Position numbers and translations under genes: made by a program. Below are positions 51,694 to 59,008 of a stretch of DNA of 64,000 nucleotides, one piece after another. The notes beneath the pieces were generated by a model. The model was not told the origin of the DNA and made no database searches. It was given only the letters and a program-made list of their open reading frames with translations. Source of the DNA: a virus; the IMG/VR virus record IMGVR_UViG_3300047476_001426, positions 1-64,000 of that record, one strand, 5' to 3'. Every line of letters begins with the position of its first letter. Positions within the stretch are counted from its first letter, which is position 1.

Positions 51694-53043
51694 TTAAGAA
51701 GTAGGACCCTCTGGGTCGTCGTCATCATCTGAGAACCTAATCCCGATGTCTCCTAAGAAATCTCTTAAATCATCATCATCGGTTTCGTCACTTACTTGCT
51801 CCAAATCTTCGTTAAATCTCGACATTGCATCTTGATAATCTTGATTTTTTAACATTTGGTCAATCCCTTGTAATAATTCACCCATAAATCTTTTTCCATT
51901 TTCAGAACCTGATAAAACCTCCTTGGTGAAAACCAAAAATTCTTTAGCTGGTAATCTAAAAATACTCACCAAAAGATAGTTTTGTAATTCAAATTTAGTT
52001 TCATCAACCAAAATTTCTTCAGGGAACTGTCTTCTCATTCTTTCCCAAATCGCTGGACCTAATCTCAAATCCCATACTTCTTTTTCTAAAGTATCTTCAG
52101 ATTGTTCAACTTCGGACCATCTTGGGTCTTCATTACCTTCTTCATCTTTAGGTCTACCTTGAATTGCGAACAATTCTAAAACCCCTTTTATTAATTCATG
52201 AACTAATATTGGGAAATTAATTCCTCTAGCAACAATAGTTGGGGGTGTGGTGTTTCTTCTAACTTCTTGTTTACCACCTACACTTCCACCTCCACCGGCT
52301 CCACCCATCATCATTTTCATGGTGTCATCACTCAATTGCCAATACAGTGTGTCATTTACTGACATTAATATTCCATATTGATTAAGTAACGTTTCTGAAC
52401 CAGTAATTTCTCTAATTTTATCCGCAACAAAATGATACATGTAGTGACCTTTTTTAGATGCCCCCTGTATCATACTATTGATTAATCTTCTTTTTGCTTT
52501 TTCCAAATTCAAAGTACTCAAGTCATCAGATAAATCTTGTTCAATGTCAACAGGTTCCATGTTAGGTTCTTCCTCCATTTCTCTATTGAAATTTGATGTA
52601 TCTATTTGACCCATACCAACAATCTTAGCATCAAACTGTAATCTACCCTCAGGTATAGACATTTCTTTTTTTACTAATTCGATTGCTAATTGTTCGAGAG
52701 CTTCTTTGTGTTCTGATTCAGTTTGAATAATTTCATTGTGGGCATTCATCATCATTTGAGCAAGTGGCATTACACCAGCTTCACCCGTCATAGGGGTTTG
52801 TATACCAGTGTATTCTCTTACTTTAGCAACAACTTGTCTATATCTTTCCGAAGCCAATAATTCTTGGAAATTTTTATTCGGTTCGTCACCTGTCTGAGGT
52901 AAAGGTACTTTTTTTAAAGGTGTGTCACCTTGAGATAACTTATCTTGTATTCCTTGATAAGGTCTATCTTCTGTATCAAAATCCATTGGCATTTCATTAA
53001 TATCTTCCATTAAAGATAATAAATCTTTTTTTGTAAATCTCAT
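51694..53043 (-). CDS. Unknown late protein with HELxKG motif (449 aa)
   Basis: It begins RFTKKDLLSLMEDINEMPMD, has acidic patches and a Met/Gly-rich stretch (MKMMMGGAGGGGSVGG). The second half holds NFPILVHELIKGVLELFAIQ, which resembles a zincin-type HExxx motif with the second His replaced, then YLLVSIFRLPAKEFLVFTKE and a very acidic end (DDDDLRDF, SDDDDD). It is last in the operon that starts at 55081 and overlaps the 206-aa gene by 4 bases. A structural or head-assembly role is likely; protease activity is doubtful. Confidence 0.65.
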   Translation of the reverse strand: MRFTKKDLLSLMEDINEMPMDFDTEDRPYQGIQDKLSQGDTPLKKVPLPQTGDEPNKNFQELLASERYRQVVAKVREYTGIQTPMTGEAGVMPLAQMMMNAHNEIIQTESEHKEALEQLAIELVKKEMSIPEGRLQFDAKIVGMGQIDTSNFNREMEEEPNMEPVDIEQDLSDDLSTLNLEKAKRRLINSMIQGASKKGHYMYHFVADKIREITGSETLLNQYGILMSVNDTLYWQLSDDTMKMMMGGAGGGGSVGGKQEVRRNTTPPTIVARGINFPILVHELIKGVLELFAIQGRPKDEEGNEDPRWSEVEQSEDTLEKEVWDLRLGPAIWERMRRQFPEEILVDETKFELQNYLLVSIFRLPAKEFLVFTKEVLSGSENGKRFMGELLQGIDQMLKNQDYQDAMSRFNEDLEQVSDETDDDDLRDFLGDIGIRFSDDDDDPEGPTS

Positions 53044-53660
53044 TTTGATATTTTTTTCTTTTCTGCTAATGCCTTTGGTTTTGGGTCAGTACCCGGTCCT
53101 GGCTCATACGGGTCAATAGTTGGTTTCTCAGGTGTCTTCGGTTTAGTTGGGGTATCAACATCAGGTTTTGTTGGTGCCGGTGCTGGTTGTGATGCTACGA
53201 TTGCATCATATGACATAAACTCAGGAACACCATTGTGACCTTTACGGGCTTTACTCTTTGGCATTGGTTGGAACGTTTCACCAACCTTCTCATTTATAAC
53301 ACCCATGATGTCTTTTTTTGATGTAAAATGAGAATATTTTGATTCTGCCAAATCTAAAACCCACTCCTCAATTTCTTGAGATTTGTTTTCTTTGTGTTTT
53401 TTGTCATCACACTTACAATCTTTCATTCCACAAACGGAACAAACTTTAGTCTTATTTTTTTCTGTTAATTGAACATTAAATCCGGCGTCCGTATATTTTT
53501 TAACTTCAGCTGGAGACGTTGTCTTTTTCATCATAACAGAACCCGCCTCTTTTAAAACGGTGTTTGAAAGTGTTATAAGCTCATTATCACTTAAACGAGA
53601 AAGAGTTTTATCCGAAAACCCTTCCATAACTAATTTTTCGATGATTAATTTTCTATTCAT
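53040..53660 (-). CDS. Small protein with CxxC-type zinc-binding motif (206 aa)
   Basis: The N-terminal part is helical (RKLIIEKLVMEGFSDKTLSR). Residues about 73-86 read VCSVCGMKDCKCDD, four closely spaced Cys likely to bind zinc. The C-terminal 60 residues are a Pro/Thr/Lys-rich tail (PAPTKPDVDTPTKPKTPEKP), probably disordered. Function unknown. It overlaps the neighbouring genes by 4 bases on both sides, so it is translationally coupled in the 55081-51694 operon. Confidence 0.6.
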   Translation of the reverse strand: MNRKLIIEKLVMEGFSDKTLSRLSDNELITLSNTVLKEAGSVMMKKTTSPAEVKKYTDAGFNVQLTEKNKTKVCSVCGMKDCKCDDKKHKENKSQEIEEWVLDLAESKYSHFTSKKDIMGVINEKVGETFQPMPKSKARKGHNGVPEFMSYDAIVASQPAPAPTKPDVDTPTKPKTPEKPTIDPYEPGPGTDPKPKALAEKKKISK

Positions 53661-54058
53661 GATTCTTTGAATTTAATTGATTTTTTTTCAAGGGTGAAAT
53701 TTCTTTCTTTTAATTTTTTTGAAACATTTTCATATGATTCACCGAAACGGAAAAATAACCTATCCTCTTCCAAATCAAAATTTGATTTTTCCCAAGCCAT
53801 GGCGATTATTCCGTCCACAGCATCAATAACACCGAAATAGTCAGAATTTTGTATTAATTCAAAAACTATGTCGGTGTCTTTTAGGAGACCTACTTGGTCT
53901 ATATATTCTATGTTTGGTGATTTTGGTGTAGATGTTGAAGATGCTGGTACGTCAAACCATTCGTCCATGTCTATCTCAGTAGATTCACTAAAAATGAATT
54001 CATACTGTTTTTGACCCTTATAATCGGTTCCGATTTCGTTGACATATATCAGTCTCAT
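53657..54058 (-). CDS. Conserved-type phage protein of unknown function (133 aa)
   Basis: Begins MRLIYVNEIGTDYKGQKQYE, FIFSESTEIDMDEWFDVPA, a start I associate with a small conserved protein of T4-like phages. The middle has GVIDAVDGIIAMAWEKSNFD and the end RLFFRFGESYENVSKKLKER. The function is unknown. It overlaps the 206-aa gene by 4 bases and starts directly after the 340-aa gene, in the same operon. Confidence 0.65.
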   Translation of the reverse strand: MRLIYVNEIGTDYKGQKQYEFIFSESTEIDMDEWFDVPASSTSTPKSPNIEYIDQVGLLKDTDIVFELIQNSDYFGVIDAVDGIIAMAWEKSNFDLEEDRLFFRFGESYENVSKKLKERNFTLEKKSIKFKES

Positions 54059-55081
54059 TTACTTAAAGTATTTACCTAATGTTTCAGATATACTTTTGTG
54101 GATTTCATTTTTTATTTCGTCCAAATCAATTTCTTTAACATCATCATTACCTAAATCGGCATATTTTGATAAATCAATTTCTTCTTCAGTTGACATTGGG
54201 GTATTGATGAATGACTCAAGTTTATCCATTACATCCATCTCACCTAAATCTCCCTCGTCACCTGTCGGTTCCGCTGGTGTGGTGTCATCATCAGCTGGTA
54301 CGTCTGGCATATCATCAGACATTGCAGCGTCGTCTTCAATTTCTCTATCGAATTTTTTACCTATTTCTTCAATGTCCTCATCATCAAGTTTATCCAAGTC
54401 AACGGCGGAAATAATCATATTCAAAACATATTTGATATCATCACTTTCCATTTTTTCTTTTTGGTCTCTTAATTCTTGACCAAGTTTACCTGAATATTTT
54501 TGAATTTCAGACATGTAATCAGATGGTTTAGCACCACCCATATCTCCTTCATCACCCATATCTGTTTCATCTGATGGTGGAACATCACCACCCATTTCGG
54601 GAGCAGGAGGAACATCACCACCCATTTCGGGAGCAGGAGGAACATCACCACCCATTTCAGGTGCGGGAGGAACATCACCACCCATATCAGGTGCTGGTAC
54701 AGGAGCTTCATTTGCTTGTCCTGAATTTTGTTTTAAAACATATTTTGTTGCTTCATTAAGTTCACCACCAGATAATAGTTGTAATCTTTTTAATGCCTCA
54801 GCATATGAATTAAATCTATTTTTATTTTTCATAAAAAGACCACCAATGTAGTCTAATGAACTTTCATTTAATCCTTTTTTTACGTAATAACCATCTTTCT
54901 CTTTAACAATACCAAATACGGAACCATTTACTGATTCAGATAGATATTCGGTTTTTGATGTTAATGATTGATTTGATGTAGTTGATTTTTTATCACTACC
55001 GTAATAGGTTAACTCAAGGATACGCTTCAATTTGTCGTCTCCGTTAAGTTTTTCGCTTCCTAGTGGTTTTAAATCTGCCAT
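54059..55081 (-). CDS. Acidic repeat-containing late protein (340 aa)
   Basis: The N-terminal domain (1-115) contains SVFGIVKEKDGYYVKKGLNE and FNSYAEALKRLQLLSGGELN. A ten-residue repeat, PAPEMGGDVP, follows in about four tandem copies (residues about 130-168), then an acidic helical C-terminus ending KNEIHKSISETLGKYFK. The acidic, low-complexity make-up is like a head scaffold or internal protein, and it heads an operon upstream of terminase. A late motif lies 37 bases before the ATG. No family was recognised. Confidence 0.6.
   Translation of the reverse strand: MADLKPLGSEKLNGDDKLKRILELTYYGSDKKSTTSNQSLTSKTEYLSESVNGSVFGIVKEKDGYYVKKGLNESSLDYIGGLFMKNKNRFNSYAEALKRLQLLSGGELNEATKYVLKQNSGQANEAPVPAPDMGGDVPPAPEMGGDVPPAPEMGGDVPPAPEMGGDVPPSDETDMGDEGDMGGAKPSDYMSEIQKYSGKLGQELRDQKEKMESDDIKYVLNMIISAVDLDKLDDEDIEEIGKKFDREIEDDAAMSDDMPDVPADDDTTPAEPTGDEGDLGEMDVMDKLESFINTPMSTEEEIDLSKYADLGNDDVKEIDLDEIKNEIHKSISETLGKYFK
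54579..54698 (-). repeat. Four tandem 30-bp repeats coding PAPEMGGDVP
   Basis: Units start at about 54579, 54609, 54639 and 54669. The first two are identical at the DNA level and the others differ by a few bases, so the expansion is recent and may vary in copy number. Confidence 0.85.
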
Positions 55082-55118
55082 TTGTTTAAATGTTGATAAT
55101 TATATTATTCTTGTATCC

Positions 55119-55126
55119 TATAAATA
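55119..55126 (-). promoter_or_regulatory. Late-type promoter motif TATTTATA for the 55081-51694 operon
   Basis: Exact TATTTATA in sense, 37 bases before the ATG at 55081. Confidence 0.5.
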
Positions 55127-55155
55127 CATGCATATAACAAAAAAAATTATTCTGT

Positions 55156-55941
55156 TTACTGCGGTAGGGACAATTTTTTATTTCTGACCTTGGTTTTTAT
55201 ATCAAATAACTTCTCGATATAACCATTTCTTCTTAATAACTTGAAAGTTAAGTTTTCGTAGGAGTATTCACCTCCCACCTCTAATCCTGTTTGTCTGAAC
55301 TTTTTTAACTTATTCTTTAGTTCATCAACTTGTTTAATAACATCCTTACCTTCTTCTGCTTCCTTATCCAATTTATCAATTAACTTACCATACTCCTCAC
55401 TCTTTTCGATTATTTTCTTATCGTCTAAGTCAAACGCAGATTCCACTTTTTTAGGTTCAACAACCCAATCATTATTTAATATGGAATAAACACCGGTGGA
55501 TATACCGGGTGAGTCAATATCTTGTACATAAAATTCCACCTCAAAACCTTTAACCCTAATGTCATTCGATGAAGACCATGCTTTTTTCTTTAATTCGAAA
55601 AATTCTTGGATTATTTCATGAAAAACAATAGAATTGGATTTAGCGGAATCAAATTCATCAATATCAATGATGATATGAATATCTAAATCAGAGTATTTCG
55701 ACCAATTGTAATTTGCTAAAGAACCTGTAAAATGGATGTCGTAAATAAAAAAATCAATACCAAGAAAATCAAGAAACGCGTTTGTGTTTTCTAAAAGTTT
55801 CTCTCTAATTTCTTCTTTTAAGATGTAAGAATTTTTTGTCTTATCAAAAATTTCCAATGAAAGAGAATCCTTAGGAATAAAGGATTTCATTATTTCTTTG
55901 TCTTTTTCAACGTCTTCAATAAATTCTCTATAATGTTTCAT
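55156..55941 (-). CDS. Nucleotidyltransferase-like protein (Pol-beta superfamily)
   Basis: 261 aa. Residues about 70-95 read IHFTGSLANYNWSKYSDLDI, matching the GSxA-x-YxW-SDxDxH motif of minimal nucleotidyltransferases, with a third acidic residue supplied by FEVEFYVQD downstream. Both metal-binding Asp residues are present, so it could transfer a nucleotide to an unknown acceptor. The C-terminal half is helical and charged. It overlaps the KTSC gene by 4 bases. Similar genes are common in T4-like phages, without known function. Confidence 0.75.
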   Translation of the reverse strand: MKHYREFIEDVEKDKEIMKSFIPKDSLSLEIFDKTKNSYILKEEIREKLLENTNAFLDFLGIDFFIYDIHFTGSLANYNWSKYSDLDIHIIIDIDEFDSAKSNSIVFHEIIQEFFELKKKAWSSSNDIRVKGFEVEFYVQDIDSPGISTGVYSILNNDWVVEPKKVESAFDLDDKKIIEKSEEYGKLIDKLDKEAEEGKDVIKQVDELKNKLKKFRQTGLEVGGEYSYENLTFKLLRRNGYIEKLFDIKTKVRNKKLSLPQ

Positions 55942-56183
55942 TTTATTTTTTTGTATTTGAAAGTTTTTGAAATGTTTGCATTAAAATGTTTTCCTTGAGA
56001 TTCCGCTTTTTTAAAATCTGTAAACGTTTCTAATGGAACTTTCTCATACTCATAAATAGAGCCATTATTAAATTCAATCATAAGATTGTTATCGTCAGTA
56101 TTGAAAATTGCTCTACTGATGTTTGAAGATGTTACCACCACCTCAATTAAGTTACCTTCTGTCTTTTCTAAAATAATTGCCAT
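55938..56183 (-). CDS. KTSC-domain protein (81 aa)
   Basis: Contains VTSSNISRAIFNTDDNNLMI, EFNNGSIYEYEKVPLETFTD and GKHFNANISKTFKYKKI. This is the complete KTSC domain: S-x-x-I-x-x-x-x-Y pattern, GSxYxYxxVP core and GxxFNxxI. The domain is small and of unknown function, often found in phages next to RNA-related or nucleotidyltransferase genes, as here. A late motif variant lies 24 bases upstream. Confidence 0.85.
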   Translation of the reverse strand: MAIILEKTEGNLIEVVVTSSNISRAIFNTDDNNLMIEFNNGSIYEYEKVPLETFTDFKKAESQGKHFNANISKTFKYKKIK

Positions 56184-56207
56184 AATTTTTTAGATGTTAT
56201 TATACAT

Positions 56208-56215
56208 AATAAATA
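56208..56215 (-). promoter_or_regulatory. Late-type promoter motif TATTTATT for KTSC/nucleotidyltransferase unit
   Basis: Sense TATTTATT, 24 bases before the ATG at 56183. Confidence 0.4.
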
Positions 56216-56336
56216 TCAAATAAAAAACCCGAGACGAATAAGTGGTATTTTTTGATTATGTTTGTAATGACCATATTCCGTGAATGCGTTTTAGACAATA
56301 TATCATTTTTATTTTTATACATTGAAAATGTCATTG

Positions 56337-56368
56337 TTTGTTTTTACGGGATATATTTTGTATACTTA
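56337..56368 (+). promoter_or_regulatory. Early-type promoter for the ClpC-like gene
   Basis: TTTG (56337-56340), 20-base spacer, TATACTTA (56361-56368), 16 bases before the ATG at 56385. Confidence 0.5.
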
Positions 56369-56384
56369 AAGAAAAATAATTCAG

Positions 56385-58403
56385 ATGTCAGTAGATTTTT
56401 TCGAAGAAGGAAATGTTTCCAACCCCAAAAAGACGAGAAAGGGTTCTACCACCCCTATCCTTGATAATTTTTCAAGGGATTTAAACAAAATGGTTGAAGA
56501 AGGTAAAATTGACCCCGTCATCGGTAGAGATGGTGAGGTTAAGAGAATCGCTCAAATTTTATCTCGTAAAAAGAAAAACAACGTAGTAATTGTTGGTGAC
56601 GCAGGTGTTGGTAAATCTGCTTTGGTTGAAAAGTTGGCCCAACTAATTGTTAAGGGTGACTGCCCTTCAAATCTTTTAGATAAAAGGATTGTGTCACTTG
56701 ATTTGACATCATTAGTTGCTGGTACCAAATATAGAGGTCAATTTGAAGAAAGGATTAAGGCCATACTAAATGAATTACAAAACGAACCCAATGTAATTGT
56801 GTTTATTGATGAAATACATACGATGGTTGGTGCGGGTAATGCTAGTGGTTCCATGGATGCTGCTAATATCATGAAACCAGCTTTGGCGAGAGGTGAAATC
56901 CAATGTATCGGTGCAACCACCTTTGATGAATTTAAGAAACACATTGAGAAGGACGGTGCGTTGGTAAGAAGATTCCAAAAAATAATTTTAAAGGAACCGA
57001 CTAAAGAAGAAACGGTACAAATTTTAAATAACTTGAAGGAGTCATATCAAAACTTCCATAAAGTATTTTATGAACCGAATGTGTTTGAAACGATTGTTAA
57101 TCTTTCATCTAGATTTATCACAGATAGACAATTTCCTGATAAGGCGATTGATGTTATGGATGAACTTGGTTCAGACAAAAAAATCAACACCAAAATCCCT
57201 GAAGTGTTGGAAAAACTCAAAAAAGATTCTGACGAGCTAAAGGAAAGAAAAATACAGGTTGTTAAAAGTCAAAATTATGAACAAGCAGCAAAATTGAGGG
57301 ATGAAGAAAGGAAGATATTGAGTAGGTTAGATGAAGAGAAGAAAAAATGGTTGGAAAAACAAAAGGACAATAAAACACCCGTAACTATAGACGATGTATA
57401 TGATATTATCTCGCAAATGACAGGTGTGCCACTCTCTAAAATTGACGAGAGGGAGACAACAAACTTATTAAGTTTAGAAGAAAAATTAAAATCAAAAGTG
57501 ATTGGACAAGATGAGGCCATCTCAATCATATCAAAATCTATCAGAAGAAATAGAGTTGGTATTAAAGATACCAACAAACCTATTGGTTCGTTTATATTCT
57601 TAGGTTCAACAGGTGTTGGTAAAACCTACTTAGCTAAATCAATTGCAGAAATTTTATTTGGTGACCCTGATAAAGTTATACGAGTTGATATGAGTGAGTA
57701 CATGGAAAAACACAATGTTGCTAAACTAATAGGTTCTCCTCCGGGTTATGTTGGGTATGATGAAGGTGGTCAATTGACTGAAAAAATAAAAAACAATCCA
57801 TTTTCAGTTGTCCTATTTGATGAGGTTGAAAAGGCACATAAAGATGTCTTCAATATCCTACTTCAAATTTTGGACGAAGGTCACCTAACAGACTCCTTTG
57901 GTAGGAAGGTAAACTTCACAAATACAATTGTGATTATGACATCAAACATTGGTGCAAAAAAGGTTTCCGAATTTGGTAGAGGAGTTGGTTTTGACTCATC
58001 ATCATCAAACACACAGAATTTTGAAGTTAAAAAATCAATTGTTCAAAAATCTTTGAAACAACATTTTAACCCCGAGTTTTTAAATAGGGTTGATGACATT
58101 ATCAGTTTCAATTCGTTAGATAAAGACGTTATTAAACAAATTATTGGAATTGAACTGAATAAATTGGTTGTGAGATTGAAAGACAAAAACTTCAAAATTT
58201 CATTTGATAAAACAATCATTGAAAGAATTTCAGAACTCAACACACAAGAAGATTATGGTGCTAGACCTATTAAAAGAATCATTCAAAACCTTTGTGAAGA
58301 CTTCTTAAGTGATTCAATTTTGAAAGGTGATATTAAAGAAAATGAAAACATTACTTTGAAATTTAAAGATGGTGAAATAAAAATTTTTAAAAAAAAGGTC
58401 TAA
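56385..58403 (+). CDS. ClpC-like AAA+ unfoldase lacking the N-domain (672 aa)
   Basis: It has two AAA+ modules. D1: GDAGVGKS (71-78), VIVFIDEIH (137-145), LVRRFQKI. A UVR-type motif, QNYEQAAKLRDEER (296-309), lies between the modules and marks ClpC rather than ClpA or ClpB. D2: GSTGVGKT (407-414), SVVLFDEVEKAH, FLNRVDD. After the TSNIGA segment it keeps GVGFD (VGF at 534-536), the kind of loop that docks ClpC onto ClpP. Host ClpC (about 840 aa) begins with two Clp-N repeats that receive adaptors; these are absent and replaced by about 20 residues. The gene is alone, early-type and probably host-derived. Confidence 0.92.
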   Translation: MSVDFFEEGNVSNPKKTRKGSTTPILDNFSRDLNKMVEEGKIDPVIGRDGEVKRIAQILSRKKKNNVVIVGDAGVGKSALVEKLAQLIVKGDCPSNLLDKRIVSLDLTSLVAGTKYRGQFEERIKAILNELQNEPNVIVFIDEIHTMVGAGNASGSMDAANIMKPALARGEIQCIGATTFDEFKKHIEKDGALVRRFQKIILKEPTKEETVQILNNLKESYQNFHKVFYEPNVFETIVNLSSRFITDRQFPDKAIDVMDELGSDKKINTKIPEVLEKLKKDSDELKERKIQVVKSQNYEQAAKLRDEERKILSRLDEEKKKWLEKQKDNKTPVTIDDVYDIISQMTGVPLSKIDERETTNLLSLEEKLKSKVIGQDEAISIISKSIRRNRVGIKDTNKPIGSFIFLGSTGVGKTYLAKSIAEILFGDPDKVIRVDMSEYMEKHNVAKLIGSPPGYVGYDEGGQLTEKIKNNPFSVVLFDEVEKAHKDVFNILLQILDEGHLTDSFGRKVNFTNTIVIMTSNIGAKKVSEFGRGVGFDSSSSNTQNFEVKKSIVQKSLKQHFNPEFLNRVDDIISFNSLDKDVIKQIIGIELNKLVVRLKDKNFKISFDKTIIERISELNTQEDYGARPIKRIIQNLCEDFLSDSILKGDIKENENITLKFKDGEIKIFKKKV

Positions 58404-58431
58404 ATATTCAAGCTTTTTAAAAAAACATATA

Positions 58432-58439
58432 TATTTATA
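58432..58439 (+). promoter_or_regulatory. Late-type promoter motif TATTTATA for candidate ncRNA
   Basis: Exact TATTTATA in the gap after the ClpC-like gene, with no credible open frame downstream before the terminator. Confidence 0.45.
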
Positions 58440-58445
58440 TTCACA

Positions 58446-58545
58446 CAGGACATCTTTGCCGATTTCCTCTCGTTTTTATAGTCTGTGGTGTTGAAACCAC
58501 AAAATGACCACAAACCCCCGACTCACCGTTGGGGGTTTTTTATTT
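58446..58545 (+). ncRNA. Candidate late small RNA ending in a terminator
   Basis: About 100 bases between a late-type motif and a terminator with no credible coding frame. It contains hairpin TGTGGT-GTTGAA-ACCACA (58484-58501) and a second ACCACA at 58507-58512 that could pair with the same TGTGGT instead. It could alternatively be the long 3' end of the ClpC-like mRNA. Confidence 0.4.
58512..58543 (+). terminator. Rho-independent terminator downstream of ClpC-like gene
   Basis: Stem AAACCCCC/GGGGGTTT with an 11-base loop, followed by a T-run. It separates the ClpC-like gene from the RNA repair cassette. Confidence 0.85.
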
Positions 58546-58576
58546 TTGGTATTCTAAAAATAATTCATTATATTTG
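58545..58576 (+). promoter_or_regulatory. Canonical early promoter for the RNA repair cassette
   Basis: TTTG (58545-58548), 20-base spacer, TATATTTG (58569-58576), followed by TGATAAAG. It lies 18 bases before the ATG at 58595 and fully matches the Bacteroidota pattern. Confidence 0.7.
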
Positions 58577-58594
58577 TGATAAAGTAACTTTAAC

Positions 58595-59008
58595 ATGGAA
58601 TATACAAAAGATTTGATACTTGTTCGTGGTATCCCGGGTTCTGGTAAATCGACTTTGGGTGAGGTAATATTATACACCCCAAATAATCCAATGAAACCTT
58701 TATCTGCGGATGATTACTTCATGGATAAAGAAGGTAATTACAACTTTGACCCCTCAAAAATAAGGGAGGCCCATAACGACTGCCAACAAAGATGTGCAAA
58801 CCTGATGATGAATTCAGTTGTCAGAGTTGTGGTTTCAAATACATTCACTCAAGAATGGGAAATGGAACCATATTTTGAAATGGGTCGTCGATATGGTTAT
58901 AGAGTCCATACAATCATTGTTGAAAATAGACACGGTGGTGAGAATGTTCATGGGGTCCCTGAAGACAAAATAGACATAATGAAAAACCGATTTGAAGTTA
59001 AGTTGTGA
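58595..59008 (+). CDS. Polynucleotide kinase-like P-loop kinase (137 aa)
   Basis: Reads KDLILVRGIPGSGKSTLGEV with Walker A GIPGSGKST (about 12-20), SADDYFMDKEGNYNFDPSKI, then REAHNDCQQRC, VVVSNTFTQEWEMEPYF and ENRHGGENVHGVPEDKI. This is the AAA_33-type kinase related to the 5' kinase domain of T4 Pnkp. T4 Pnkp also has a C-terminal 3' phosphatase domain, which is absent. It would phosphorylate 5'-OH ends of RNA or DNA. The stop overlaps the GTG start of the RNA ligase gene, so the two are coupled. Confidence 0.85.
   Translation: MEYTKDLILVRGIPGSGKSTLGEVILYTPNNPMKPLSADDYFMDKEGNYNFDPSKIREAHNDCQQRCANLMMNSVVRVVVSNTFTQEWEMEPYFEMGRRYGYRVHTIIVENRHGGENVHGVPEDKIDIMKNRFEVKL

Noticed and set aside
54574-54759. 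Plus-strand EEHHHPF-type repeat frame
   Set aside because: Antisense reading of the 30-bp repeats in the 340-aa gene.
58440-58545. tRNA gene in the gap after the ClpC-like gene
   Set aside because: No acceptor stem, anticodon arm or T-loop sequence (GTTCRA) could be fitted.
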